Part shown: positions 1 to 7,772 of the stretch, one piece after another
Layout of the letters: every line of letters starts with the position of its first letter
Numbering within the stretch: the first letter of the stretch is position 1
NCBI GenBank assembly: GCA_016201405.1
Contig: JACQCZ010000003.1
Coordinates: 1-43,250, forward strand
DNA: 43,250 nt
Reading direction: 5' to 3'
From: Candidatus Acetothermia bacterium
GTDB lineage: Bacteria > Bipolaricaulota > Bipolaricaulia > RBG-16-55-9
Translations under genes and position numbers: made by a program
Notes under the pieces: generated by a model
Seen by the model: the letters and a program-made list of their open reading frames with translations, nothing else
Database searches by the model: none
Told to the model about the DNA's origin: nothing

Positions 1-1
1 C

Positions 2-127
2 ACCCCGGTGGAGTTTCGAGACGGTGTACGGATTCCCTTGCTGGAGCATGGGCGTCCATCCTCGCACCAGAGCAGCAAACGGCAGAATGGCAACCACAGT
101 CTCTACTTACGGGTGGTACTAAAATAG
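2..127 (+). CDS. Possible 3' end of an unknown gene (partial)
   Basis: The window opens inside a reading frame of 41 codons that ends at TAG 125-127. The peptide ends in LYLRVVLK and has the mixed polar and hydrophobic look of a real C-terminus, but I do not recognise it. It lies in the same frame as the next small ORF, which begins just after the TAG, so the two may be parts of one interrupted gene. No start is visible because the window cuts it. Confidence 0.3.
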   Translation, partial: TPVEFRDGVRIPLLEHGRPSSHQSSKRQNGNHSLYLRVVLK

Positions 128-148
128 GGGGCAGGCCAATTTGATTAT

Positions 149-490
149 TTGAACGGTGATCTCGACGAGTCAAAGAAACTAATATTGTCTAAAGCAATCA
201 ACTTTGGCATAGTACGCCTTCCAATCCTTTGCAACGAGATCATTCATTTACTTCCGAAATTATCAATATCGATGTATAGAGGTTGGATCATGACATACTT
301 GCTTCAAAACAAATATGAATCTCCTGACTTAGACAAATTGGTCATTGCGTGGTTGAATTTAAACTATCGTGATAAGGGTTATGGTGGACTGATAAAAGCA
401 GTTAAGCAGAATCCGGATACCCTGAAGCGACTTGTTTCCTCTGGTTCACTTTCTCCTGGGGTTTTTGAGGACCTGAACTCTCATGTTTGA
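149..490 (+). CDS. Hypothetical protein, about 113 residues
   Basis: A 113-residue ORF with an apparent TTG start; there is no convincing ribosome binding site, so an internal ATG at 271 is an alternative. The predicted protein is helical and fairly rich in Leu, Ile, Lys and Asn, without a signal peptide or membrane segment. I do not recognise a family. It is in frame with the partial ORF upstream, separated only by the TAG at 125-127 and seven sense codons, so it could be the distal half of a broken gene. A strong hairpin terminator begins at its last codons, which supports a transcript ending here. Its codon use is more AT-rich than most neighbours. Confidence 0.45.
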   Translation: MNGDLDESKKLILSKAINFGIVRLPILCNEIIHLLPKLSISMYRGWIMTYLLQNKYESPDLDKLVIAWLNLNYRDKGYGGLIKAVKQNPDTLKRLVSSGSLSPGVFEDLNSHV

Positions 491-530
491 AGAGGGGCGA
501 GTCTTTCGCCCCTCTTCTATTCTTTCTCTT
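489..530 (+). terminator. Intrinsic terminator after the 113-residue ORF
   Basis: A perfect 12-bp stem (489-500 with 506-517, GAAGAGGGGCGA and its complement) with a 5-base loop is followed by a pyrimidine-rich tract containing several T runs. The stem overlaps the stop codon of the upstream ORF. It may also end transcription of the opposite-strand gene that stops at 549, but the T tract is better on the plus strand. Confidence 0.7.
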
Positions 531-548
531 GTCCCTCTTGGATTTGAT

Positions 549-2330
549 TTAGCTCTTCCAGATGTATTCGAGCGAATGCGGCACTCCAAAGACGCCTACC
601 GATTCCGCATTATGAACCCCAGAGCGAATGGCAGTCGCCATTCTGGAGGTCCAGAGCGGGATCTGACCCAAATCTTGGGAGATGAGCGTCTGGAGCTCAT
701 TCTCAAGCGCAGTCTGATCGGCGCTGGATAGAGCCGGGCCACTTAGCTTTGTGAAAATGTCATCGATGCGCTTTTGCCGGTCTGTCGCGCCAGCCGGATC
801 GGAGAAGCGCTGAACGTGACAGAATCCATTGGAGGCGTACTGACAATTGAGGTAGTTAACATCCTGAATCGTGTTGATCCCAATGCCAAAGGCAATGAGC
901 TGGATGTCAAAGTTCGCTTTGCGGTTATTGAAATCAAAGCGCCCTTGCAGCGTCGCAAATGACTCGACCAGATAATTGACATCGAGGCCGAGACTCTTCC
1001 AGATGGAGGTGAGCTCTTCGCCAGCCGCGACGCGGACGGAGTTGTTGTTATTGGTGTTGAAATCAAATTTGACGGGCTTGCCATCAGAAAACTCGCGAAC
1101 CCCGTCGCCATTGGTGTCTTTGAGGCCGATCTGATCCAAGAGCTGCTTGGCCGCATTGAGGTCATAGACATATTTGGTAGTGGCAGCGTCGTTAAAGAAC
1201 GGGGATTTGAAATAGGCCGCGTTCTCCCTGGGAGCGAGAAACTTTGCATTGTCCGTCAGCTGATTCGTCAGCTTGGTCCGGTCCAGCGTATGCGCAATCG
1301 CCTGGCGGAAGCGGTCATCACGGAACAGGCTCTTGAGGTTGGCGTCTGCTGCATCCTCATTGAAGATGAGCGAATCCGCGGTCACGAACGGATCGCCAAT
1401 CACCATCGTCACGCCAGGCACGGCGGCAAGGGCGACATCCGCATCGCTGCCCGCCCCCCCAAGCAGATCGAGCTGGCCATTGCCCAGCAATGTGTTGAGA
1501 TCGGCAGCCTGCGGCAGGAAATTGAAGGTCAGCTTGTTTGCATACGGGAGCGTTGTGCCATTCGGATCCTTCTTCCAGTAATTGGGATTTCTCTCCAGGA
1601 CGGCGCCGTTGATTACTGGGTTATTATTGTCTCCATTGCTCGTAAATGAGACGACCCGGAAGGCGCCCAACCCCACGACCTGATTGGCCGGAGTATTGAT
1701 CCCCCACTGCTGAAAGAAGTTGGGGGCATCAACGTTAGGGAAGATATGTTTGGGAAAGAGAGGAAGAGTGAGTGCCGCGACCATCTGCGATGCATCTTTG
1801 TTGGGGAAATTGAAGGTAAGATGCTGGGCATCTGGGCTTGTGATTGTATAAGTTGGCAATGTGAGCTGGTTTCCAAAGTTGGCCAGATTCTGCAGAAGCC
1901 CAGAATTTTGCAAGAGCGTCACAAATGTAAAGACGACGTCATCGGCTGTGACCGGCTCGCCATCGGACCATTTTATGCCGCTTCGCAGAGTCACTTGGAT
2001 GGTCGTGTTATCGGCTGAGACCGTGTATGCCGATGCCACAGCCGGCTCGTAGGCCAATGTGACAGGATTTAGCTCGATCAATCCGGCATCGCTGACGGCT
2101 GTGATTGGGTTTCCGCCAAAGATCGGGTTGAGCGAGCCAGGAACGTTGTTTGAGCCAAAGACCAGCTCTCCCCCCGCTACGCCTGGCTGGGTGATGAGTG
2201 GAGCGCCAATGACTTTGGCGTCGACTTGAGTGCCTTGAGCCTGCGGGTCTGAATATAGAAAAAGAAGCGAGCCTGCTAGCAGCAAACCAGCGATGAGAGG
2301 CTTAAATAGAGTGGACTCCCATTGTCGCAT
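549..2330 (-). CDS. ABC transporter substrate-binding protein, family 5 (peptide/nickel type)
   Basis: A 593-residue protein with an N-terminal hydrophobic segment (about residues 10-26) ending in a signal-peptide-like DPQAQG. The body matches extracellular solute-binding family 5 (DppA/OppA type): LAYEPAVASAYTVS, then LRSGIKWSDGEPVTADDVVFT near residue 120, and a later RQAIAHTLDR motif. Length is normal for the family. No lipobox Cys is seen, so it may be periplasmic rather than lipid-anchored. ATG 2330 is supported by AGGAGG four bases upstream. No permease or ATPase gene lies nearby, so it is an orphan binding protein, and the bound substrate (peptide, sugar or other) cannot be told. A perfect palindrome lies about 35 bases upstream of the start. 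Confidence 0.9.
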   Translation of the reverse strand: MRQWESTLFKPLIAGLLLAGSLLFLYSDPQAQGTQVDAKVIGAPLITQPGVAGGELVFGSNNVPGSLNPIFGGNPITAVSDAGLIELNPVTLAYEPAVASAYTVSADNTTIQVTLRSGIKWSDGEPVTADDVVFTFVTLLQNSGLLQNLANFGNQLTLPTYTITSPDAQHLTFNFPNKDASQMVAALTLPLFPKHIFPNVDAPNFFQQWGINTPANQVVGLGAFRVVSFTSNGDNNNPVINGAVLERNPNYWKKDPNGTTLPYANKLTFNFLPQAADLNTLLGNGQLDLLGGAGSDADVALAAVPGVTMVIGDPFVTADSLIFNEDAADANLKSLFRDDRFRQAIAHTLDRTKLTNQLTDNAKFLAPRENAAYFKSPFFNDAATTKYVYDLNAAKQLLDQIGLKDTNGDGVREFSDGKPVKFDFNTNNNNSVRVAAGEELTSIWKSLGLDVNYLVESFATLQGRFDFNNRKANFDIQLIAFGIGINTIQDVNYLNCQYASNGFCHVQRFSDPAGATDRQKRIDDIFTKLSGPALSSADQTALENELQTLISQDLGQIPLWTSRMATAIRSGVHNAESVGVFGVPHSLEYIWKS

Positions 2331-2362
2331 AGGACCTCCTGGATATACTAACTTGAGTTTTG

Positions 2363-2374
2363 CCTAACGTTAGG
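2363..2374. promoter_or_regulatory. Perfect 12-bp palindrome, candidate operator
   Basis: CCTAACGTTAGG is fully self-complementary and sits 33 bases before the ATG of the solute-binding protein. A further GTTAG half-site follows nearer the gene, next to a TAGTAT hexamer that could be a -10 box. The palindrome would then overlap the -35 region. This suggests a repressor site, but no repressor is identified. Confidence 0.3.
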
Positions 2375-2489
2375 TACATGACAGCGTTGCCTGGATGGTT
2401 CACATGGTAGTGAATATTTTGAGATTTGGATAAATGGCACAAATCTTGAAGCTGAGGAGAAGATTTCAACGACTACAGAAACAAGAGGA

Positions 2490-3111
2490 TTGATTGATCC
2501 ACTGCATCAAAGGGCAATTGATCTGCTATTACATATGGCTCAAACGACCTTTGCTGATCATCTCCGATCTGCAATGCTGAAGGGCTCTGTGCTCAAGCTA
2601 GACGAGTTTATTCCGGGCTATTCTGATCTTCATCTATTTGTCGGTCGTGAAGTGATGAGGTCCGGGTTGTCGCTCAAGCTCGATTGGGCTATGCGCTTCC
2701 AGTCTGAACATGCAAAAGCCCAGGCGCGAGCAAACCTAAAGAGACTCGCAGCGCGCGTGGATGCGTTGATCTCCAGCCTTGTCGATATGCCGGACTCAGC
2801 GCTTCCTCGCCATGTGCGGTCTGTGCGGCTCGATTCTCAAAGGGGCAGTCTATGACTCAGCTATGCTCATTCTTGACGATGCAGAGAATGCCTGGAAGCT
2901 CCCGTTCTGGGCGATTGTCGCGAAAGTCTCTGGGCAAGTATTTCAGAGCCAAATTGACTCGTCCCCCATGCAACACTTCTTTGCAAGAGTGGCGAGCTGG
3001 CAGAGTGAATCGACAGATTCAGAATATCTGCGAATATTTTTTGAGCAGGCAATAACGACTCTGGATGCGCTCGCAAAGTGGGATCATCAACGAGAGAGCC
3101 AGTCACCATGA
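2490..3111 (+). pseudogene. Nucleotidyltransferase-like gene, frameshifted
   Basis: Two overlapping frames together look like one protein. The first (2490-2855, TTG start; frame open back to 2382) contains LKGSVLKLDEF then PGYSDLHLFV, the G-S...D-x-D layout of nucleotidyltransferase (MNT/ANT-type) folds, followed by a helical region. The second (from about 2830 to 3111) continues with a helical segment typical of the C-terminal half of such proteins. Moving from frame one to frame two between about 2820 and 2855 would restore about 205 residues. The second catalytic Asp is replaced by His (SDLH), so enzyme activity is doubtful even without the frameshift. The start is uncertain: GAGGAG at 2454-2459 is well placed for no canonical start codon. 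Confidence 0.5.
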
Positions 3112-3115
3112 GAGA

Positions 3116-4054
3116 TTATTGACGCGGCTCATCTGTGACAATCCGCACTCCAATATGATGATCCTGATAGCTGGGCGCATCTTCAAAGTGGCGATAAGAG
3201 GCTCTAGCAACAAATGAGTTGCTGCCAAACCAGCCGCCCTTCTCCACTTTGATATGCCCGATGTCGGGACCTTGCGGATCCACTTCAATCATCTGATTGT
3301 AATAATGGATATCGAGCCAGTCGTGAACCCACTCCATCAGATTTCCGGACATATCGTTTGCGCCGACCCAGCTCTTGCCATCCGGAAAGCTACCGACTGC
3401 GGACGAGCTGTTCTTGCCCGTCACATTGGCCTTGTTGGCATCATAGTCGTTGCCATAGGGATAGATGAGAGAATCGGGTCCGCGAGCGGCAAATTCCCAT
3501 TCAGCCTCTGTGGGGATGTGGCCACTCCGCCAGTTTGCATAGGCTTCAGCTTCATACCAGGTGATGCAAGCTCTCGGCTGGTCGGGTTCGCTGTTCTCGC
3601 AGACTGCGGCTCCGCTGCGCCCCGACGACTTTTTGAGCCAGCTCCAGCCCTCTTCCGACCAAAGTTTCTGGTTTGTGTAGCCTCCATCCTCCACGAAAGC
3701 CTGAAAGGCTGCGTTGGTCACTTCGTCCCGGTCGATCCAATAGCCTTGGGTCAGAGTCACTTTGTGTCGCGGTTTTTCGCTCTCCAGCTCACCTCTGGCC
3801 CAACTCGGAACCGGCACTGCGACTGCATCGGTGCCCATATTGAATGCGCCAGCCGGAACCCAGACCTGAGTGATTCCATGCGCATCGACACGGCTATCTC
3901 CCGCTTTGCGCTCTTCGGCAGTAAGCGTGGGGGAGGAGTTTATTTGGGTTAATAGACTGGCAAGCGCCAACAGCAGCAGAGCCCAGCCTGCTTTTATTCC
4001 CAGTGCGATCCCTGCGATTGAAAGAGCGAGCAGGACCAGTACCCAAACGAGCAT
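3116..4054 (-). CDS. Membrane-anchored FGE/sulfatase-modifying-fold protein
   Basis: A 312-residue protein. Two hydrophobic stretches in the first 35 residues give a membrane anchor or uncleaved signal. The rest is the FGE-sulfatase (SUMF1, PF03781) fold: WVPAGAFNMGTD, GYWIDRDEVTNAAFQAF, ITWYEAEAYANW, PTEAEWEFAARG, NDMSGNLMEWVHDW, and a C-terminal GGWFGSN..ARASYR...HHIGVRIV. The catalytic Cys pair of true formylglycine-generating enzymes is absent at the expected RA-x-C-R position (here RASYR), so it is more likely a binding or other FGE-fold enzyme. ATG 4054 is chosen because GGAGGG lies seven bases upstream; the frame is open to 4216 but without support. The function of the extracytoplasmic domain is unknown. 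Confidence 0.85.
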   Translation of the reverse strand: MLVWVLVLLALSIAGIALGIKAGWALLLLALASLLTQINSSPTLTAEERKAGDSRVDAHGITQVWVPAGAFNMGTDAVAVPVPSWARGELESEKPRHKVTLTQGYWIDRDEVTNAAFQAFVEDGGYTNQKLWSEEGWSWLKKSSGRSGAAVCENSEPDQPRACITWYEAEAYANWRSGHIPTEAEWEFAARGPDSLIYPYGNDYDANKANVTGKNSSSAVGSFPDGKSWVGANDMSGNLMEWVHDWLDIHYYNQMIEVDPQGPDIGHIKVEKGGWFGSNSFVARASYRHFEDAPSYQDHHIGVRIVTDEPRQ

Positions 4055-4264
4055 CGCCTCATCCCTCCAGAGAGAGTTGGATCCGATGAAAATCTCTTCG
4101 TGTGGTGAAAATTTTCGACTTCTGATCCAGAGCATAGCGCCAAAACGCTCACTCTGACAGGAGGATACAATGAAGCGACCTAGATCCAGAACCCAGCAGG
4201 AGCCTGAACCGGCCAATCCAGCCGAGGCAAGAGATCAAGAAATTGCGACTAATCGACGCTCATT

Positions 4265-4558
4265 TTACTTGATCGGAATGGTCTCGCCGCGCTCGGAGTT
4301 CACCCAGGTTGCAATCTCTTCAATCTTGTATTGGCTCAGGGCCTTATTGAATTCGCCGTTGGGGTCATCAATCAGCTTGCGGTAGGTCTTCTCGTCCCGG
4401 TAGCCATGCACGGAGACGTATTTCTTGCCGCTCTTGAACTCTTCCAGCAGAAGAACTCCGGGCTGTTTGCGCAAGACCGAGCCGATTCGCATGCCTGCCT
4501 CTTCAAACTGGCTCTCTTTCCCTTTTTGAGGCTCCCAATATGAGACGACCAGATACAT
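4265..4558 (-). CDS. Small ABM-type (antibiotic biosynthesis monooxygenase-like) protein
   Basis: A 97-residue protein beginning MYLVVSYWEPQ, with RIGSVLRKQPGVLLLEEF and a conserved-looking YRDEKTYRKLIDDP. The size, the beta-strand start and the central PGV..LE pattern match the dimeric alpha-beta barrel (ABM/EthD-like) superfamily. Many members are small cofactor-free oxygenases or of unknown role. ATG 4558 follows GGAGGGA by six bases; the longer frame from TTG 4573 would place the ribosome site inside the gene, so I reject it. It lies about 210 bases upstream of the FGE-fold gene on the same strand; co-transcription is possible but not shown. Confidence 0.65.
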   Translation of the reverse strand: MYLVVSYWEPQKGKESQFEEAGMRIGSVLRKQPGVLLLEEFKSGKKYVSVHGYRDEKTYRKLIDDPNGEFNKALSQYKIEEIATWVNSERGETIPIK

Positions 4559-4765
4559 ACGTGATCCCTCCAAAGGTTAAGGTGTCAGAGCCTACCCTAA
4601 ACTGGGTCCAAAATGAATGACTGAAAGATGAAAATTGAGTCAAAAGCCATCAATGAATAAGCTGGTTGACCTAAAAGAGTTTTCGATAGCACAATTGCTG
4701 AATATGTTGTCAGATTCTCGATCTCTTCAATAACCACATAGATATCAAAATGGCGGAATCCAAAC

Positions 4766-6748
4766 TTAACGCAGGATCATCAAAGGCCTTAATGCTCCCG
4801 TCGAGACGAGTTGACCAGTCCATGCAAATATTCTCACCCGGTAATAATAGACTCCATTCGCAACTCGCAGCCCATCACGGCTCGTTAGATTCCAGCGAAG
4901 GTGATTGGCCTGGGCGCTCTCTGAAACGATGATTCGACCCGCTGGGTCTATGATATCCAGGCTCATCGCTGCCACACTCTGAAGATGGCTTGAGAACGCA
5001 ATGCCCTGGCCTGCACTCATCTCGACTCTGACAGCAGATGAAGGAACCACGCTGCTTGCGGCAGGGCAAAGACGCGTCTGGCCAATCCAGGCATCCACAG
5101 CCTGGAAGAAGAGAGCATTCTCCACCTGGTTGGCAATCCACAGATCGATGACGGCAAAGAACTCTGTATCTTCGAGGATGCAGTCGTGGTTTGTATCAAA
5201 TGACGTCAGGCTCTGGCTTCCGGTCGGCGGCTGAGTCGTGCCACCCTCGGCAGCTCCCGTAGTAAAGGCTACTGGATCATATTGATGTGAGGTGTTGTCA
5301 CTGCTCTTGCGCAGTGAAACGGCCCAGGCGTAGCGGGTGCTTGCGTGCAGCAGCCCGGCTGGAATGATTTTGGATAGAGCGACTCCAGCCACAGTCTCAT
5401 TGAGGACATTGGTGATTCCCGGTCCAGAGGGATTACGCACGGCGACCAGCCAGACGATGGAGTCATATTCGCATGCAGGAAGCAGCGTCGGAGCGGTAAC
5501 GCTGATCTGCAGCATCGGAGTCAATGAGACGTTGGTGGCATCCGGGGCTGGAGTGGCATAATGCACAACTGGCCAGTGGCAAGGTCCCGGTGGCACAATG
5601 GTGAGCGCGGTTGAGAATGACGTAGTCGCACTCCAGTCGCTGATCTGGTCATTATCGGCGATAAAGCGGGCTCGCCAGTAGTAGAGCGTCCCGGCGGCTA
5701 GCTGTCCGCTGGGAAGAGTGATGGAAGTGAGATCGCTTACAGATTCTCCACTGTCATAAACCATGGAATTGAAGGATGCGTCAGAGGCAATCTGCCACTG
5801 ACTCTTGGCATGGCTGCAGGCGGGAACCCGGACCAGCCCGGTCGTCGTGACAGAGAGCGTGGGAGTGAGGGAGAGATCTCCAGCCCCATCTGCAGGCGAG
5901 TTATTGGTGATGCTTGGCCAGAAACAGAGAGGTATAGCAACAATCAGAAGCTGGGTCGTAAAGGACTGGTTGGCTGCCCATGATGAAGAGATGGCCCCTG
6001 TAGTCTGCTCGCGCATGCGCCACCAATAGGTTGTGCTGCTTACCAGCATCCCTTGCGGAATGGTGATCGAATTGAGGCTGGGAGCTCCTACGAACCCAGA
6101 ATCATAGACCAGATTCGAGAAGCTGGAATCTTTGGCGATCTGCCATTGGCTCGATTCGTGCGTGCAGGCGCTTCCTCCGGAGGCGGGTGCGTTGATAGAG
6201 AGCGTTGGTGTAAGGCTGACCCCAGTCGTGCCACTGGCGGGAGACTGACCCGTTATATAGGGCCAGAGGCATGAAGATGGAGATGGCGAGCTGGGAGAGC
6301 TGCTCGTCCTGAAGGATGAGACATCGTACCAACCGCTGTCGTCAGCAGAATTGCCATCCTTGAACTGATAGCGCCAGTAATAGAGTTGGCCAGCGCCGAG
6401 CCTTCCCGATGGCACGGCGATTAAGTCTAAGCTGGCAGAATCTCCGGAGTCATAGGTAATCCCGGTGAGCTGCATGTCGAATGCCGTGCTCCCCTGAGTT
6501 CCCGTGCCCACCTCCCATTGCGTCTTGTTGTGGGAGCAGGCGTTTGGAGGCGCGATTCCCAAGGGCCAGTGCTCTTCGACTTTTAGATTTGGAGTGAGAG
6601 AGAGATTCGAGGCCCCCTCGATCGGGGAGACCGAAGCGGCGTCCGGCCAGAGACATGGCAGAGAAAAGGAGAAGAGATTGGCATTCCAGGCTATCCCCGC
6701 AAGCAGCCATAGCCCGGCTATCAAACAGACTGTCATTCTTCTATGCAT
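4766..6748 (-). CDS. Secreted repeat protein with EF-hand-like module and C-terminal sorting domain
   Basis: About 660 residues. A signal peptide (VCLIAGLWLLAGIAWNA) is followed by four repeats of roughly 115-130 residues. Each opens with C-x-W-P and then (V/L)SLTPxL, has a second conserved Cys (AC-x-H, QW), a YDSG motif and a closing YYWR or YWWR strand. This fits fibronectin-III/Ig-like folds with a conserved Cys pair. Near residue 505 comes FDTNHDCILEDTEFFAVIDLW, an EF-hand/dockerin-like Asp loop followed by an amphipathic helix pair. The last 90 residues form a beta domain ending VANGVYYYRVRIF...LMILR, shared with other proteins here. ATG 6748 is preferred: GGGAGGG lies four bases upstream. 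Probably a surface adhesin or ligand-binding protein; the ligand is unknown. Confidence 0.75.
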   Translation of the reverse strand: MHRRMTVCLIAGLWLLAGIAWNANLFSFSLPCLWPDAASVSPIEGASNLSLTPNLKVEEHWPLGIAPPNACSHNKTQWEVGTGTQGSTAFDMQLTGITYDSGDSASLDLIAVPSGRLGAGQLYYWRYQFKDGNSADDSGWYDVSSFRTSSSPSSPSPSSCLWPYITGQSPASGTTGVSLTPTLSINAPASGGSACTHESSQWQIAKDSSFSNLVYDSGFVGAPSLNSITIPQGMLVSSTTYWWRMREQTTGAISSSWAANQSFTTQLLIVAIPLCFWPSITNNSPADGAGDLSLTPTLSVTTTGLVRVPACSHAKSQWQIASDASFNSMVYDSGESVSDLTSITLPSGQLAAGTLYYWRARFIADNDQISDWSATTSFSTALTIVPPGPCHWPVVHYATPAPDATNVSLTPMLQISVTAPTLLPACEYDSIVWLVAVRNPSGPGITNVLNETVAGVALSKIIPAGLLHASTRYAWAVSLRKSSDNTSHQYDPVAFTTGAAEGGTTQPPTGSQSLTSFDTNHDCILEDTEFFAVIDLWIANQVENALFFQAVDAWIGQTRLCPAASSVVPSSAVRVEMSAGQGIAFSSHLQSVAAMSLDIIDPAGRIIVSESAQANHLRWNLTSRDGLRVANGVYYYRVRIFAWTGQLVSTGALRPLMILR

Positions 6749-6812
6749 CGCACCCTCCCGCATCGAGTCTGTCAATCATGACCAGATCAGTCTGAAAGTT
6801 TCGTTGATAGAG

Positions 6813-6843
6813 AGTCTACTGGAGAGCGGCGGGAGTAAGTCAA
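6813..6843 (-). promoter_or_regulatory. Weak candidate promoter for the repeat protein
   Basis: On the minus strand TTGACT (6838-6843) is followed after 19 bases by TAGACT (6813-6818), about 65 bases before the ATG at 6748. The spacer is long and the -10 box only matches 4 of 6, so this is a suggestion. Confidence 0.28.
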
Positions 6844-7007
6844 ATATTCGCGAGCCTCTCTGGCAATTTTGACCCATTGGATAGCCAGAACTGGCCTCAA
6901 AGATGTAGACTGGCCGTGCATTTATTTGAGTGCGAGCCACAACTATGAGCTACGATCAAAGCCAGTAAGTCATCCGGGGTGGAGAGGCTGGCCGCGAGCG
7001 GCTGCGC

Positions 7008-7754
7008 TTGTTGTCGCGCACCTTGCGCCCGACTACTCTTGCGTTATTAAAAAAGGCTGGCTTGCGTACAGGGATGAACTGTCTTGACGTCGGCTGCGGG
7101 GGCGGCGATGTCACAGCCGAGATCGCGCAGCTTGTCGGCAGCACAGGGCACGTCCTGGGTGTCGATCTGGATCGGGATAAGCTGGTGATCGCTCGAAGAG
7201 AGGCGAGAGAGAAGAGACTTAACAACATTGAATACCAAAATCTGGATGTAAATACGCTGAGCTTTGATTCAAGATTTGATCTTGTCTATTCAAGGTTTTT
7301 ATTGACCCATCTGAAGAATCCGCATGAGATCGCCCAAAAGATTTTGAGGAGCGCCAGGCTGGATGGAATCATTGTGATCGAAGATATCGACTTCTCGGGA
7401 TACTTTTGCTACCCGTCTTATCCTGCATTTGATCAATATCTTGCTTATTATCGCCAGTCCGTCGAAAAGCGCGGCGGCGACCCCGATATCGGCAGAAAGC
7501 TGCCGGTCATGCTCCAGGAGAGCGGACTTGCGGAGATTCAAATTCATATTGTGCAGCCCGTCTTTCTGAGCGGCGAATCAAAGCTCATGACCAGCATCAC
7601 CATGGAGAATATCGCCGATGCCGTCATCTCGGACAGGCTGGCCACGCGAGCTGAGATTGATGAGGTCATTCAGAAGCTTCGAGAATTCTCAAAAAATCCA
7701 AAGACACTCATCAGCTTTCCAAGAATTTTTCAAGTCTGGGGCAGACGAAAATAG
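7008..7754 (+). CDS. Class I SAM-dependent methyltransferase; 5' end interrupted by an in-frame TAA
   Basis: The frame encodes a Rossmann methyltransferase: LDVGCGGGDVT (motif I, SAM loop), VLGVDLD (motif II Asp), LDVNTLSF, then DLVYSRFLLTHL and a C-terminal helical part; the length of about 248-268 residues is usual. The only in-frame start inside the track is TTG 7008. The family-like N-terminus (VIRGGEAGRERLRLLSR) is encoded further upstream, and an in-frame ATG at 6945 (MSYDQSQ) is separated from it only by TAA at 6966-6968. The stop sits where a Tyr is expected before the IRGG motif, from memory of related proteins. So the gene is either mutated, mis-sequenced or truncated at its start. 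Substrate unknown. It converges on the regulator gene, 18 bases apart. Confidence 0.8.
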   Translation: MLSRTLRPTTLALLKKAGLRTGMNCLDVGCGGGDVTAEIAQLVGSTGHVLGVDLDRDKLVIARREAREKRLNNIEYQNLDVNTLSFDSRFDLVYSRFLLTHLKNPHEIAQKILRSARLDGIIVIEDIDFSGYFCYPSYPAFDQYLAYYRQSVEKRGGDPDIGRKLPVMLQESGLAEIQIHIVQPVFLSGESKLMTSITMENIADAVISDRLATRAEIDEVIQKLREFSKNPKTLISFPRIFQVWGRRK

Positions 7755-7772
7755 AGTAAAAAATAGTCAAGC

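Noticed and set aside
3254-3952. 232-residue plus-strand ORF
   Set aside because: Antisense to the FGE-fold gene, which has clear family motifs.
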